Shown piece after piece: positions 33,163-40,413 of a DNA stretch of 46,778 nucleotides. Position numbers and translations under genes: made by a program. The stretch comes from CAZUMW01 sp964621615 (lineage in GTDB: Bacteria; Desulfobacterota; WTBG01; CAIYCZ01; CAIRTM01): contig CAZUMW010000037.1 of NCBI GenBank assembly GCA_964621615.1, positions 1 to 46,778 on the forward strand, in the 5' to 3' direction. Under the pieces are notes generated by a model. That model was not told the origin of the DNA, searched no databases, and was given only the letters and a program-made list of their open reading frames with translations. Numbering within the stretch: position 1 is the first letter of the stretch; each line of letters begins with the position of its first letter.

Positions 33163-34872
33163 ATGACTGAATGCGGGATTAAACGGTATAAAGCGGCGTT
33201 ATGCTCAGCCGGTCTGACCTGTTTGTATCTTGTGCTGTGCGGATGTGTACTGCCTGAGCGATTTTTTATATCAACTGATCATCTAACTGACTCCATGCAT
33301 TATGAGCGCGTGGTGGTCATTGACGCCCGCTCACCGGATACGTTCAAAAAGGGACACATTCCGGGTGCGCGCAGCCTGTGGTGGCAGGATTTTTGTGCAA
33401 GCGGCCCTCCCTGGAAGCTTGGCTCACATGGAAGCGTATCAGCACAGCTTGAAAAAGCAGGCATATCGGGTACTGAATACGTGGTGCTCTATGATGCCGG
33501 CGGGTGGCAGGAGCCGGCTGCCGGGTATATCGCATGGATACTTTTGTATATGGGCATACAGGATGTGCATATACTGGACGGCGGCTTTAATAAGTGGGAG
33601 GCCGAAAGCCGGCAGATCGAAACAGGCACTATGGATATTGCTCCTGCTGTTTTCTCCGGACAGAAACGGCAGGAGCTACTGGCATCGACACAGGATGTGC
33701 GCAGAGCCGCTGAAACCGGAGATGCTGTTATCGTTGATGTCAGGCCCGATGCCCATTACAACGGGTGGAAGCTTTTCAATGAACCAAGAGGGGGCCATAT
33801 CCTCGGTGCCGTGCACGTGCCGGTAAATGAGTGGTTTAGCGATGAGCTGACCCTCAAGCCGCGCGAGCACCTGCTGGATATCTGGAAAGAAAAAGGGATA
33901 TCGGCTGAAAAATCAATCATATTTTACAGCACATTCGGCCTGCAGAGCGGGTTTGCCTGCTGCGTTGCAGAGTATCTCGGGTATGAGTCATATGCACAGT
34001 ATGACGGCTCTTTCTATGAATGGGCCGATAATTCCTCGCTTCCTGTGCGCGAGGTTGCGCCGGATTACTCCATGCTGTATCCGGTATCGCTTTTGCGCGA
34101 GGATGTTAGTAATAACAATGATGATATTGTCATTCTCGACTGCAGATCGCGTGACCGGTATGAAAGCGGGCATATACCCGGAGCTGTGCATATGCAATGG
34201 GAGAAGCTGAGCAACAGCGTATTGCCGAATAACCTGTTTGACAGCGCTCTGATGAAAAAGACGGTTGGCAATCATGCAATTACCGGCAGTGAAACGCTGG
34301 TTATCTATTCGGATGTTACCGGCTCCTGGGGTGGTGATGGGCGCCTTTTGTGGTCCCTTGAATATCTGGGCCACAGCGATGTGCGCATTCTGAACGGCGG
34401 GTTTTATGCGTGGGAGCGATCCGGCGGAATGGTTGAAACAGATACCTGCACGTTTAAAACGGCTGTATATAGCGGTTCAGTTGACAGCGCGGTGTATGCA
34501 GACAAAAAGTACGTCTGTTCTGTGCTTGAAAATGACAGTGCAGTTATTATAGATGCCCGTACAGACAGTGAGTATGCCGGTGCAGCGCTGTATGGTGAAG
34601 CGCGGGGAGGTCGTATACCCGGTGCGGTCCAGATTAATTATGATGAGCTGTTTGACACCGACCGCACACTGAAAGACCCGGATACGCTGTATGCCGGTTT
34701 TATACAAAAAGGCGTGACACGGGAAAAAGAGTGTATCGTCTATTGCACGTCGGGTATTCGATCGGCATATTTGTATTTTGTATTAAAGCTTCTCGGGTAT
34801 CCCCGTGTGCGCAATTTTGACGGATCGTGGTATGAGTGGGCAGCCGATGCAGAAATGCCTGCTGAAAAGTGA
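33163..34872 (+). CDS. Four-domain rhodanese lipoprotein
   Basis: 569 residues; four rhodanese domains in tandem after a lipoprotein-like signal (lipobox LCGC, Cys28). Each has the GHI(P/L)GA turn and a downstream GG/GSF(Y/N)xW motif. The active-loop residue differs: domain 1 has Asp111 (LYDAGGW), domain 2 Ser256 (FYSTFG), domain 3 Ser383 (IYSDVTG), and only domain 4 has Cys528 (VYCTSGIRS). So probably one catalytic and three binding or structural domains. Domains 1-2 and 3-4 look like two copies of a two-domain (thiosulfate sulfurtransferase) unit. It overlaps the following transferase gene by about 40 nt. Confidence 0.92.
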   Translation: MTECGIKRYKAALCSAGLTCLYLVLCGCVLPERFFISTDHLTDSMHYERVVVIDARSPDTFKKGHIPGARSLWWQDFCASGPPWKLGSHGSVSAQLEKAGISGTEYVVLYDAGGWQEPAAGYIAWILLYMGIQDVHILDGGFNKWEAESRQIETGTMDIAPAVFSGQKRQELLASTQDVRRAAETGDAVIVDVRPDAHYNGWKLFNEPRGGHILGAVHVPVNEWFSDELTLKPREHLLDIWKEKGISAEKSIIFYSTFGLQSGFACCVAEYLGYESYAQYDGSFYEWADNSSLPVREVAPDYSMLYPVSLLREDVSNNNDDIVILDCRSRDRYESGHIPGAVHMQWEKLSNSVLPNNLFDSALMKKTVGNHAITGSETLVIYSDVTGSWGGDGRLLWSLEYLGHSDVRILNGGFYAWERSGGMVETDTCTFKTAVYSGSVDSAVYADKKYVCSVLENDSAVIIDARTDSEYAGAALYGEARGGRIPGAVQINYDELFDTDRTLKDPDTLYAGFIQKGVTREKECIVYCTSGIRSAYLYFVLKLLGYPRVRNFDGSWYEWAADAEMPAEK

Positions 34873-36253
34873 GCATACAGAACCAGCAGTTTACAGGTGG
34901 TTTTCTTTCAGATGCCCGCCGTATTCCGCACGGATATATGCTGTTTGTGCTCTGGCCGCCGCCCAATGCTCCCTGTATGGATATGTGGGATCGCGTGGTG
35001 ATCTCGGCAGCACCATAACACACTGCATTATCGTATATGGTGTTTTGTTTGTTCTGTATAGCGCATCACTTTTTGTAACACGCCCGCTGTGGCGAACAGG
35101 AATATCAGCGGCATCAGATACTAAGCGCTGCCGGGCTGCTGCAGTTGTGATCATAGTTTTATGCGCATTTTTATTCCGGCTTCCGGTAATGCTGAGCCGG
35201 CCGTCCCTTTCAGATGATATCTACCGGTATGTCTGGGAGGGAAAGATTGTTGCTGCCGGCGAAAATCCGTATAGGTATCCCCCCGACAGCGAGCACTTGA
35301 AGGCATTGCGCGACAGCGATGTATATCCCTTCATAAATAATGCCCGGCTGCCGGCAATTTATCCCCCGCTTGCGCAGGTTTTTTTTGCTGCAGCTGCTTC
35401 AGTGAGCCCGATGCCTGCAGCGATGAAGGCCTTTTTTTGTCTGTTTGATATTGGCCTCATTTTTGTTCTCATTGCAGCCTGCCGGCAGCTCAGCCGGACT
35501 GCGGTAAGCATTATAGTATATGCATGGAATCCGCTTATCATTATGGAGTTTGCCGGAAGCGGCCATCTTGACAGCGCGGGCATGTTTTTTCTCATGGTTT
35601 CACTTGTGCTGTTTTGTGCTGGAAGAAATGTGTGGTCTCTGACTTCTCTTGCAGGCGGAGCGCTGGTTAAAATAGTTCCGATACTTGCGCTGCCGTTTAT
35701 GGTTCGGCGAATATCCATTGGCTCTTTTGCATTTTTTATGTGCCTTGTCTGTGCCGCGTATATCCCTTTTCGTGATGCGGGGAGCAGTCTGTTTTATTCG
35801 CTTGGCATATATGCAGAGAAATGGATGTTCAATGCGTCTCTTTTTTATCTCTGTGCTCTTGCAATGGATTCATTAGGCACGGCACGGATTGCCTGCGGGA
35901 TTATGTTTGCAGGTATCTATAGTCTGATTCTTATAAGATATGCAAAAGCTGAGAATATTTCAGCGAATATGCTGTACTACTGCGTATTTCTTGTGCTGGG
36001 TGCAACGGTTATCCTAAGCCCGGTGGTGCATCCGTGGTATGTGTGCTGGATAGTGCCCTTTCTTGTCTTATATCCAATGGTATCGTGGATCGCTCTGAGC
36101 GGAACCGTATTTTTATCCTATTACGTGTTGAAGCAATACGCGGAAACCGGCGTGTGGGCTGAATCGCCGATTGTAACCTGCATGGTGTACATTCCCTTTT
36201 ACAGCATTTTACTGTTTGAGCTTGTGAGTAAAAAATACACAGGAAAAGGATAA
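34832..36253 (+). CDS. Polytopic GT-C (GT87-like) glycosyltransferase
   Basis: 473 residues from ATG 34832, about eleven transmembrane helices. The first long periplasmic loop has SDDIYRYVWEGKIVAAGENPYRYPP, the acidic motif of polyprenyl-phosphate-dependent mannosyl/hexosyltransferases, followed by NNARLPAIYPPLAQ. Later, VHPWYVCWIVPF is a conserved helix motif. The start is uncertain: GTG 34805, ATG 34832 and ATG 34847 are all inside the rhodanese gene and none has a good Shine-Dalgarno, suggesting translational coupling. The neighbouring GT2 and DUF2064 genes are commonly found with this type. Confidence 0.85.
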   Translation: MSGQPMQKCLLKSEHTEPAVYRWFSFRCPPYSARIYAVCALAAAQCSLYGYVGSRGDLGSTITHCIIVYGVLFVLYSASLFVTRPLWRTGISAASDTKRCRAAAVVIIVLCAFLFRLPVMLSRPSLSDDIYRYVWEGKIVAAGENPYRYPPDSEHLKALRDSDVYPFINNARLPAIYPPLAQVFFAAAASVSPMPAAMKAFFCLFDIGLIFVLIAACRQLSRTAVSIIVYAWNPLIIMEFAGSGHLDSAGMFFLMVSLVLFCAGRNVWSLTSLAGGALVKIVPILALPFMVRRISIGSFAFFMCLVCAAYIPFRDAGSSLFYSLGIYAEKWMFNASLFYLCALAMDSLGTARIACGIMFAGIYSLILIRYAKAENISANMLYYCVFLVLGATVILSPVVHPWYVCWIVPFLVLYPMVSWIALSGTVFLSYYVLKQYAETGVWAESPIVTCMVYIPFYSILLFELVSKKYTGKG

Positions 36254-36274
36254 TATCTTTGTAATAGGATATCC

Positions 36275-37012
36275 ATGAGCTGTTATGCTGGTGCCGGAGC
36301 ACGTGTTTCGGTTATTATTCCTGCGTTGAATGAGCAGGAATCAATTGCACGGGTTATCAACGATATACCCCGCGGCTGTGTAAGCGAGATCATTGTGGTC
36401 GACAACGGATCTGCTGATCTAACTGCATATGCTGCGGCGCAGGCGGGTGCAAGGGTGGTAAAAGAGTCAGAAAAGGGATATGGGGCTGCGTGTCTCAAAG
36501 GAATTTCAGCTGCCTCTGATCCAGATATAATCGCATTCATGGACGGCGATTACAGCGATTATCCTGAGGATATAGAAGCGGTGCTCGCTCCTGTAGCCGC
36601 AGGCCGGGCTGATTTCGCTGTCGGGTCGAGGATTGCGGGCAGTAATGGAAGGCAGGTACTGCCACCCCACTCATACTGGGGAAACGTACTGTCGGTGTGG
36701 CTGATATCTATTCTATACGGCTTCCGTTTTACCGATCTTGGCCCGATGCGGGCAATTCGGTATGAAGCGTTGCGCCGGCTTCATATGCAAGATCGCAATT
36801 TTGGATGGACGGCTGAAATGCAGGTAAAGGCCATCATAAACAATCTATCCGTTGAAGAAGTACCGGTCCGGTACCGTGCACGCATCGGCACATCAAAGGT
36901 CACCGGAACGATGACGGGCAGCCTGTGTGCAGGCTGTAAAATTATCTATACTATCATGTCCTGCAGGGTATCCATGGCCGGCCGAAAACACCATAAAAAA
37001 AAGAACACCTGA
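36275..37012 (+). CDS. Family 2 glycosyltransferase, dolichol-phosphate-mannose-synthase-like
   Basis: 245 residues, GT-A fold. VSVIIPALNEQESIARVI (about 11-28), IIVVDNGSADLT with the first Asp, IAFMDGDYSDYPEDI (DGD metal site) and FTDLGPMRAIRYEAL are typical of polyprenyl-phosphate sugar synthases. No C-terminal membrane helix is obvious. It would supply the lipid-linked donor for the GT-C enzyme encoded 21 nt upstream. AGGAT lies close to the ATG. It converges with the DUF2064 gene, four nt between stop codons. Confidence 0.88.
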   Translation: MSCYAGAGARVSVIIPALNEQESIARVINDIPRGCVSEIIVVDNGSADLTAYAAAQAGARVVKESEKGYGAACLKGISAASDPDIIAFMDGDYSDYPEDIEAVLAPVAAGRADFAVGSRIAGSNGRQVLPPHSYWGNVLSVWLISILYGFRFTDLGPMRAIRYEALRRLHMQDRNFGWTAEMQVKAIINNLSVEEVPVRYRARIGTSKVTGTMTGSLCAGCKIIYTIMSCRVSMAGRKHHKKKNT

Positions 37013-37023
37013 TTTTTCAGGTG
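37006..37023 (-). terminator. Intrinsic terminator of the DUF2064 gene
   Basis: A 7-bp stem CACCTGA / TCAGGTG with a 4-nt loop. On the minus strand it is followed by TTC and eight T, so it terminates the DUF2064 transcript; its stop codon is inside the stem. On the plus strand it lies at the end of the GT2 gene but lacks a T-run. Confidence 0.8.
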
Positions 37024-37739
37024 CAATGTATTGTAGCTTCGATCTGCACAATCTTCTTTTCATTGATATACCGGTATGTTTCAGAGCATCGATGATAAAC
37101 GCTGCTGTTTCTCTCTGCGTAGTGACACAAATCCGTATACGTATCTATATCATGCCATTCAGGGAGAACGTGAATGCGGTTTGATGGCAGGCTGCTGCTG
37201 AGACGTTCAACCGTTTCCGTATAAACGCTCCCTGTCCCCCAAGGTATACGTTCAAACACCTCCGGCATAAAAAACTCACGTGAAAAACCGATACAGTAAT
37301 ATCCACCGTCACAGGCGGGGCCGACAACACAGCCGGCAGCACGAAGTGCACTCACCGCTTCGCTCACATGTTCTGCAGGCACATCTGGAATATCGCTTCC
37401 AAGCAGCAGTGCGCGTGAGGCGCCGTTTAAAAATGCGTCTTCAAAAGCATGTTTCATGCGCTCGCCCAGATCGTTACCGCGCTGAGGAAGATACCGGTAA
37501 TCATTGCCAAGCCATGCTCGAAATATTTTCTCTTTCCGGGAAGGATCATAGCATACGGTTATGCTGCGTGACACCGCTGAAAGTGTTTTCAGGCAATCAC
37601 GCACAAAACAGCGGTACAGCCCGGCTGCCAAGCGGTCTCCCAGTGAGGCAGCAAGCCGTGATTTCACCGATCCCGGGGTTGGATATTTAACAAAAAGCAG
37701 CATGTGCTCATCATTTGATGTGCTGAAACGTTTTTTCAT
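37017..37739 (-). CDS. TIGR04282/DUF2064 family nucleotidyl/glycosyltransferase-like protein
   Basis: 240 residues, GT-A-like fold. LLFVKYPTPGSVKSRLA near the N-terminus, LPQRGNDLGERMKHAFEDAF, LLLGSDIPDVPAEH and GPACDGGYYCIGF are diagnostic of the DUF2064 family, which is found in arsenosugar-type and other small-molecule glycosylation clusters. The exact reaction is unknown. The frame is open to 37805, but the ATG at 37737-37739 gives the usual N-terminus just before the LLFVKYP motif. It lies between a GT2 gene (convergent) and a BioB-like radical-SAM gene on the same strand. Confidence 0.88.
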   Translation of the reverse strand: MKKRFSTSNDEHMLLFVKYPTPGSVKSRLAASLGDRLAAGLYRCFVRDCLKTLSAVSRSITVCYDPSRKEKIFRAWLGNDYRYLPQRGNDLGERMKHAFEDAFLNGASRALLLGSDIPDVPAEHVSEAVSALRAAGCVVGPACDGGYYCIGFSREFFMPEVFERIPWGTGSVYTETVERLSSSLPSNRIHVLPEWHDIDTYTDLCHYAERNSSVYHRCSETYRYINEKKIVQIEATIHCT

Positions 37740-37780
37740 CCCGGAAGGAGCTCCTGGAGTTTGATATTCACACATCAGCT

Positions 37781-37856
37781 GGATTGCCCGGACGGAGCCG
37801 GGCAATGACGGCCCGCTTGCAGGGTCTAAAAGTTAAACGTCCAACGTGAGCGGGGA
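37781..37856 (+). repeat. GCCCGG-type intergenic repeat, copy 3
   Basis: The best-preserved copy: an 8-bp perfect hairpin TTGCCCGG-ACGGAG-CCGGGCAA (37784-37805) followed by TGACGGCCCGCTTGCA and an AACGTC segment. It fills the gap between the DUF2064 and radical-SAM genes. Copies 1 and 2 are at 47-76 and 31086. Confidence 0.7.
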
Positions 37857-37866
37857 TTGCAGAAAA

Positions 37867-38874
37867 TTACGATTTTATTTCAAAAAATACCGAGGGTCCG
37901 TCAAGCAGTCCGCAGTTTGCCTCTTCAAAAAGCTCACGGCACCGCTGAACGCTGAATCCCCGGCCCTGTTCGGTTTTTTCCTTTATGTCACGCGGGTTTG
38001 CACCGATCTCAGCCCAGAACAGATTGGCTCCGGCTGCAGCGCCGATTACGCACGGCTCATGTGTGCAGTTTCCCTTTACGGTTCGCGGCATACCGAGCCG
38101 TGTCACCGCTGCAATATGTGCCTGACGAAGCTCAGTGATCATTCCGTGCCGCAGCGCCATTTCTGTGCCCGGGATCGAAATGCGCCGGGCGGCACCGCTG
38201 TAAGCGGGGTTAAGAGAGGCGGTGTAAAGAATCAGATCCGCTATTTCTTCGTTTGTGTGCTCCGGTCCGACCGGCTCTACGCAGGTCCCCACGCTGAGCC
38301 CCGCGTCTTTAAAAGCCATCATGCTGTCAATGCGGCTTTGCGGATCGATGTCCGTGTCGGATCCTTCGCGCAGGCGCAGCGCATGGTACACACCGTCAAA
38401 TCCTGCAGCCTTCAGGCGATGCGCGTCCGGAAGTGTTTTGTCTCCGATATTTGCAATAAATGTAGTTTCCGGATTCAGATGCCGCTTGACCTCCCGGGCA
38501 ATTTCAAGAAACTGCCCGAAATCATAATGAGCGGTTGTCATAAGATAAACCGCGTTGGCACCGGTTTTCTCAAGAAAAAAAGCGCTTTGTACCGTATCTT
38601 CAGGTGAGAGCTCCGTTGAAACCTCAAATACTTTGTTTATAACCGCAAAAGAGCAGAAGCGGCAGTTTTTCGGACAGGGGGCAAGATTAACGGCAAGCTG
38701 CGCATGAACCTCTGCCCGGTCGCCTGTCAACTCTCCGGATATGCGTTTTGCTTCTGCCATAATCCGGTACACTTCGGGCGAATCGGACGGCAATGACAGC
38801 ATCCACACGAGCTGCTCTTTGGAAAATGATTCCCCGTTCCGGGATTGGCTTATGATATCCTCGATCGCATACAT
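37867..38874 (-). CDS. BioB-like radical SAM enzyme
   Basis: 335 residues from the chosen start. The radical-SAM cluster motif CPKNCRFC (Cys67, Cys71, Cys74) and the TIM-barrel layout match biotin-synthase-related proteins: GANAVYLMTTAHYDF, GFDGVYHALRLREG, VGTCVEPVGPEHT and a C-terminal VIGAAAGANLFWAEIGANPRD. In true biotin synthases CxxxCxxC is followed by Y/F-C-P/S-Q; here it is SFAVIN, and the biotin operon is absent, so I would not call it BioB. The substrate is unknown. Start ATG 38874 gives a typical N-terminus; ATG 38922 is possible. A TTGACA promoter lies upstream and yedF is divergent. Confidence 0.85.
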   Translation of the reverse strand: MYAIEDIISQSRNGESFSKEQLVWMLSLPSDSPEVYRIMAEAKRISGELTGDRAEVHAQLAVNLAPCPKNCRFCSFAVINKVFEVSTELSPEDTVQSAFFLEKTGANAVYLMTTAHYDFGQFLEIAREVKRHLNPETTFIANIGDKTLPDAHRLKAAGFDGVYHALRLREGSDTDIDPQSRIDSMMAFKDAGLSVGTCVEPVGPEHTNEEIADLILYTASLNPAYSGAARRISIPGTEMALRHGMITELRQAHIAAVTRLGMPRTVKGNCTHEPCVIGAAAGANLFWAEIGANPRDIKEKTEQGRGFSVQRCRELFEEANCGLLDGPSVFFEIKS

Positions 38875-38945
38875 GTCTGATACGCTCTTTTTCTTTATGC
38901 TTAAAGCAGGAAAAAGAAACATGAAGTATGAACGTCCTGCCCGTG

Positions 38946-38974
38946 ATCATTGCTGAACCTCTGTTTATTGTCAA
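38946..38974 (-). promoter_or_regulatory. Promoter of the BioB-like gene within repeat copy B
   Basis: On the minus strand TTGACA (38969-38974) lies 17 nt before AATGAT (38946-38951), a 4/6 match to the -10 consensus. The -35 box is the outer end of the palindromic repeat; copy A places the same box toward the barrel gene. Confidence 0.5.
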
Positions 38975-39055
38975 ATTGCTATTTCCTATATTGAGAGGCG
39001 TCAGTATAGATACAATCTAATTGACCTTGCAGGTCGATTCTGCCATTAGATATAG
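38968..39055. repeat. Palindromic promoter-like repeat, copy B
   Basis: Aligned with 32429-32517 almost without gaps. The core has the same TTGTCAAATTGC start, ATTTCCTATATT, GTATAGA and ACAATCTAATTGAC blocks, and the same TCTGCCATTAG end. The plus-strand outward box is TTGACC (39021-39026). It lies between the divergent BioB-like and yedF genes. Confidence 0.75.
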
Positions 39056-39120
39056 ACAAACACTGCCATCAAACGTTTTATTGCAGGGCAAAACAGGTAA
39101 CGTGACAAGGAGTAAACATA

Positions 39121-39726
39121 ATGACTCAAAAACGGATTGACGCACGCGGTCAGGCCTGCCCGCAGCCGGTTGTCATGACACGCGATGCCATTGAGCATGC
39201 TGCTGAAAACAATATAACCGTGCTTGTTGATACCGAAATAGCACGCGATAATGTAAGCAGATTTGCAGGAAGCAAAGGATGCCTGGTGGATGTTGAAAAG
39301 AGCAGCAATGGTGAATTTGCTATCCATATACACAAAAACGGATACTCTTCCGCAGATACCGGGAAAGCGGATGAGCAGACATCTCCGGTACAGGGTCCGG
39401 TTGTTTACTTGTTTGATGCAGATTATATCGGCTCCAACAGAGAGTTGGGAAAGATATTGGTGAACGGATTTTTAAAGGCAACCCTGTCGCTTAACAATAA
39501 CAATATTACCGTTGTGCTGATAAGCAATGGCGTCCGCCTGGCAACAAAGGGATCCTATGTGCTTGATGTTATGCACACCATTGCCGAGGCGGGAATAGAG
39601 ATTCTTGTATGCGGTACCTGCCTGGATTTCTTCAAAATACGCGATGATCTGAAAATCGGTACGGTCTCGAACGCGCTTGAAATCATGGAGGTTCTGACCG
39701 GGGCGGGCAATGTAGTACGGTTCTGA
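39121..39726 (+). CDS. yedF: Selenium metabolism protein YedF
   Basis: 201 residues. The N-terminal TusA-like domain (about 4-75) has DARGQACPQPVV with Cys13 in the CPxP motif. A C-terminal DsrE-like domain (about 92-201) has VYLFDADYIGSNRELGKILVNGFL, LISNGVRLATKGSYVLD and CGTCLDFFKI. This two-domain architecture is the TIGR03527 family, which by comparative genomics tracks selenium use (with SelD). AAGGAG eight nt upstream makes the start secure. It is followed by a terminator and divergent from the BioB-like gene. It supports the proposal that the UGA at 23340 is read as selenocysteine. Confidence 0.93.
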   Translation: MTQKRIDARGQACPQPVVMTRDAIEHAAENNITVLVDTEIARDNVSRFAGSKGCLVDVEKSSNGEFAIHIHKNGYSSADTGKADEQTSPVQGPVVYLFDADYIGSNRELGKILVNGFLKATLSLNNNNITVVLISNGVRLATKGSYVLDVMHTIAEAGIEILVCGTCLDFFKIRDDLKIGTVSNALEIMEVLTGAGNVVRF

Positions 39727-39785
39727 GAAGTGCAGCCGGACACTTTTGCACAAGATGTGTGCAAGTGCAGATTCCTCTCATTGAT

Positions 39786-39821
39786 CCGGGATGTGACACG
39801 ATACCATCCGGGGTTTTTTTT
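39786..39821 (+). terminator. Terminator of yedF
   Basis: GGATG / CATCC stem (extended by flanking CCGG / GG pairs with a bulge) and an 11-nt loop, followed directly by eight T (39814-39821), 60 nt after the yedF stop. Confidence 0.75.
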
Positions 39822-40413
39822 GTGACAATTGATCCATATTCATGACGGCGCCTGTGATGCAGTCACATCGCATGCATCGGGTGCGTTCTTTTTTTGCCAA
39901 CCTGACAAAGCCATTCCTTTTATCTCAGCAAATATCAGTATCCGATATAATGTTATATTGCGCGTTCGCTGATCACCACCCGCAGGGGTTGATGAGGGCT
40001 GCAGCAGCGGCACGTGAGGAACATTACCTTTTGCAGAAACTGTGGGCTGCGGCAGACCGGGGTACCGGTTATAGAAATATCTCCCACAGTACCGTCAGTT
40101 AGTCCCGGCCGACTCGATAATGGCAAAAAAACTTTTGAGTTGTCCTATAACTATACTTTGTCCTTTTTAAAAAATCATAGTGACTGATATCAATTTATGT
40201 GGCATAATAACAAAAAGAGACTTTAGAATTTTTTTAAGACATAGTTTGTTGCTGACGATAATATATTAAATAATATAGTTATATGCACACTTGCATTGTA
40301 TGATATTACCCTATACGGATTGTTTTTTATGTTTAAATTCGTTGCATTATTACCCATATTATAATATCTTTAGTATGTCGTAGGTATTTATACTCATTGG
40401 CGGGGGTGTCAAT
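39822..40413. other. AT-rich intergenic region upstream of the histidine kinase
   Basis: About 590 nt. The region 40120-40400 is strongly AT-rich and probably contains the kinase promoter, but no single -35/-10 pair stands out, and I see no sigma54 site. An 86-codon open frame at 39842-40102 has no recognisable domain, no good Shine-Dalgarno and unusual composition, so I do not call it a gene. Confidence 0.5.

Noticed and set aside
37846..38607. 253-codon plus-strand frame
   Set aside because: It lies entirely antisense to the well-conserved BioB-like gene and shows no family features.
37867..38874. Naming the radical-SAM gene bioB
   Set aside because: The sequence after CxxxCxxC differs from true biotin synthase and no other biotin gene is present.
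39842..40102. 86-codon plus-strand frame after yedF
   Set aside because: It follows a terminator, lacks a Shine-Dalgarno and any recognisable motif; possible but unsupported.
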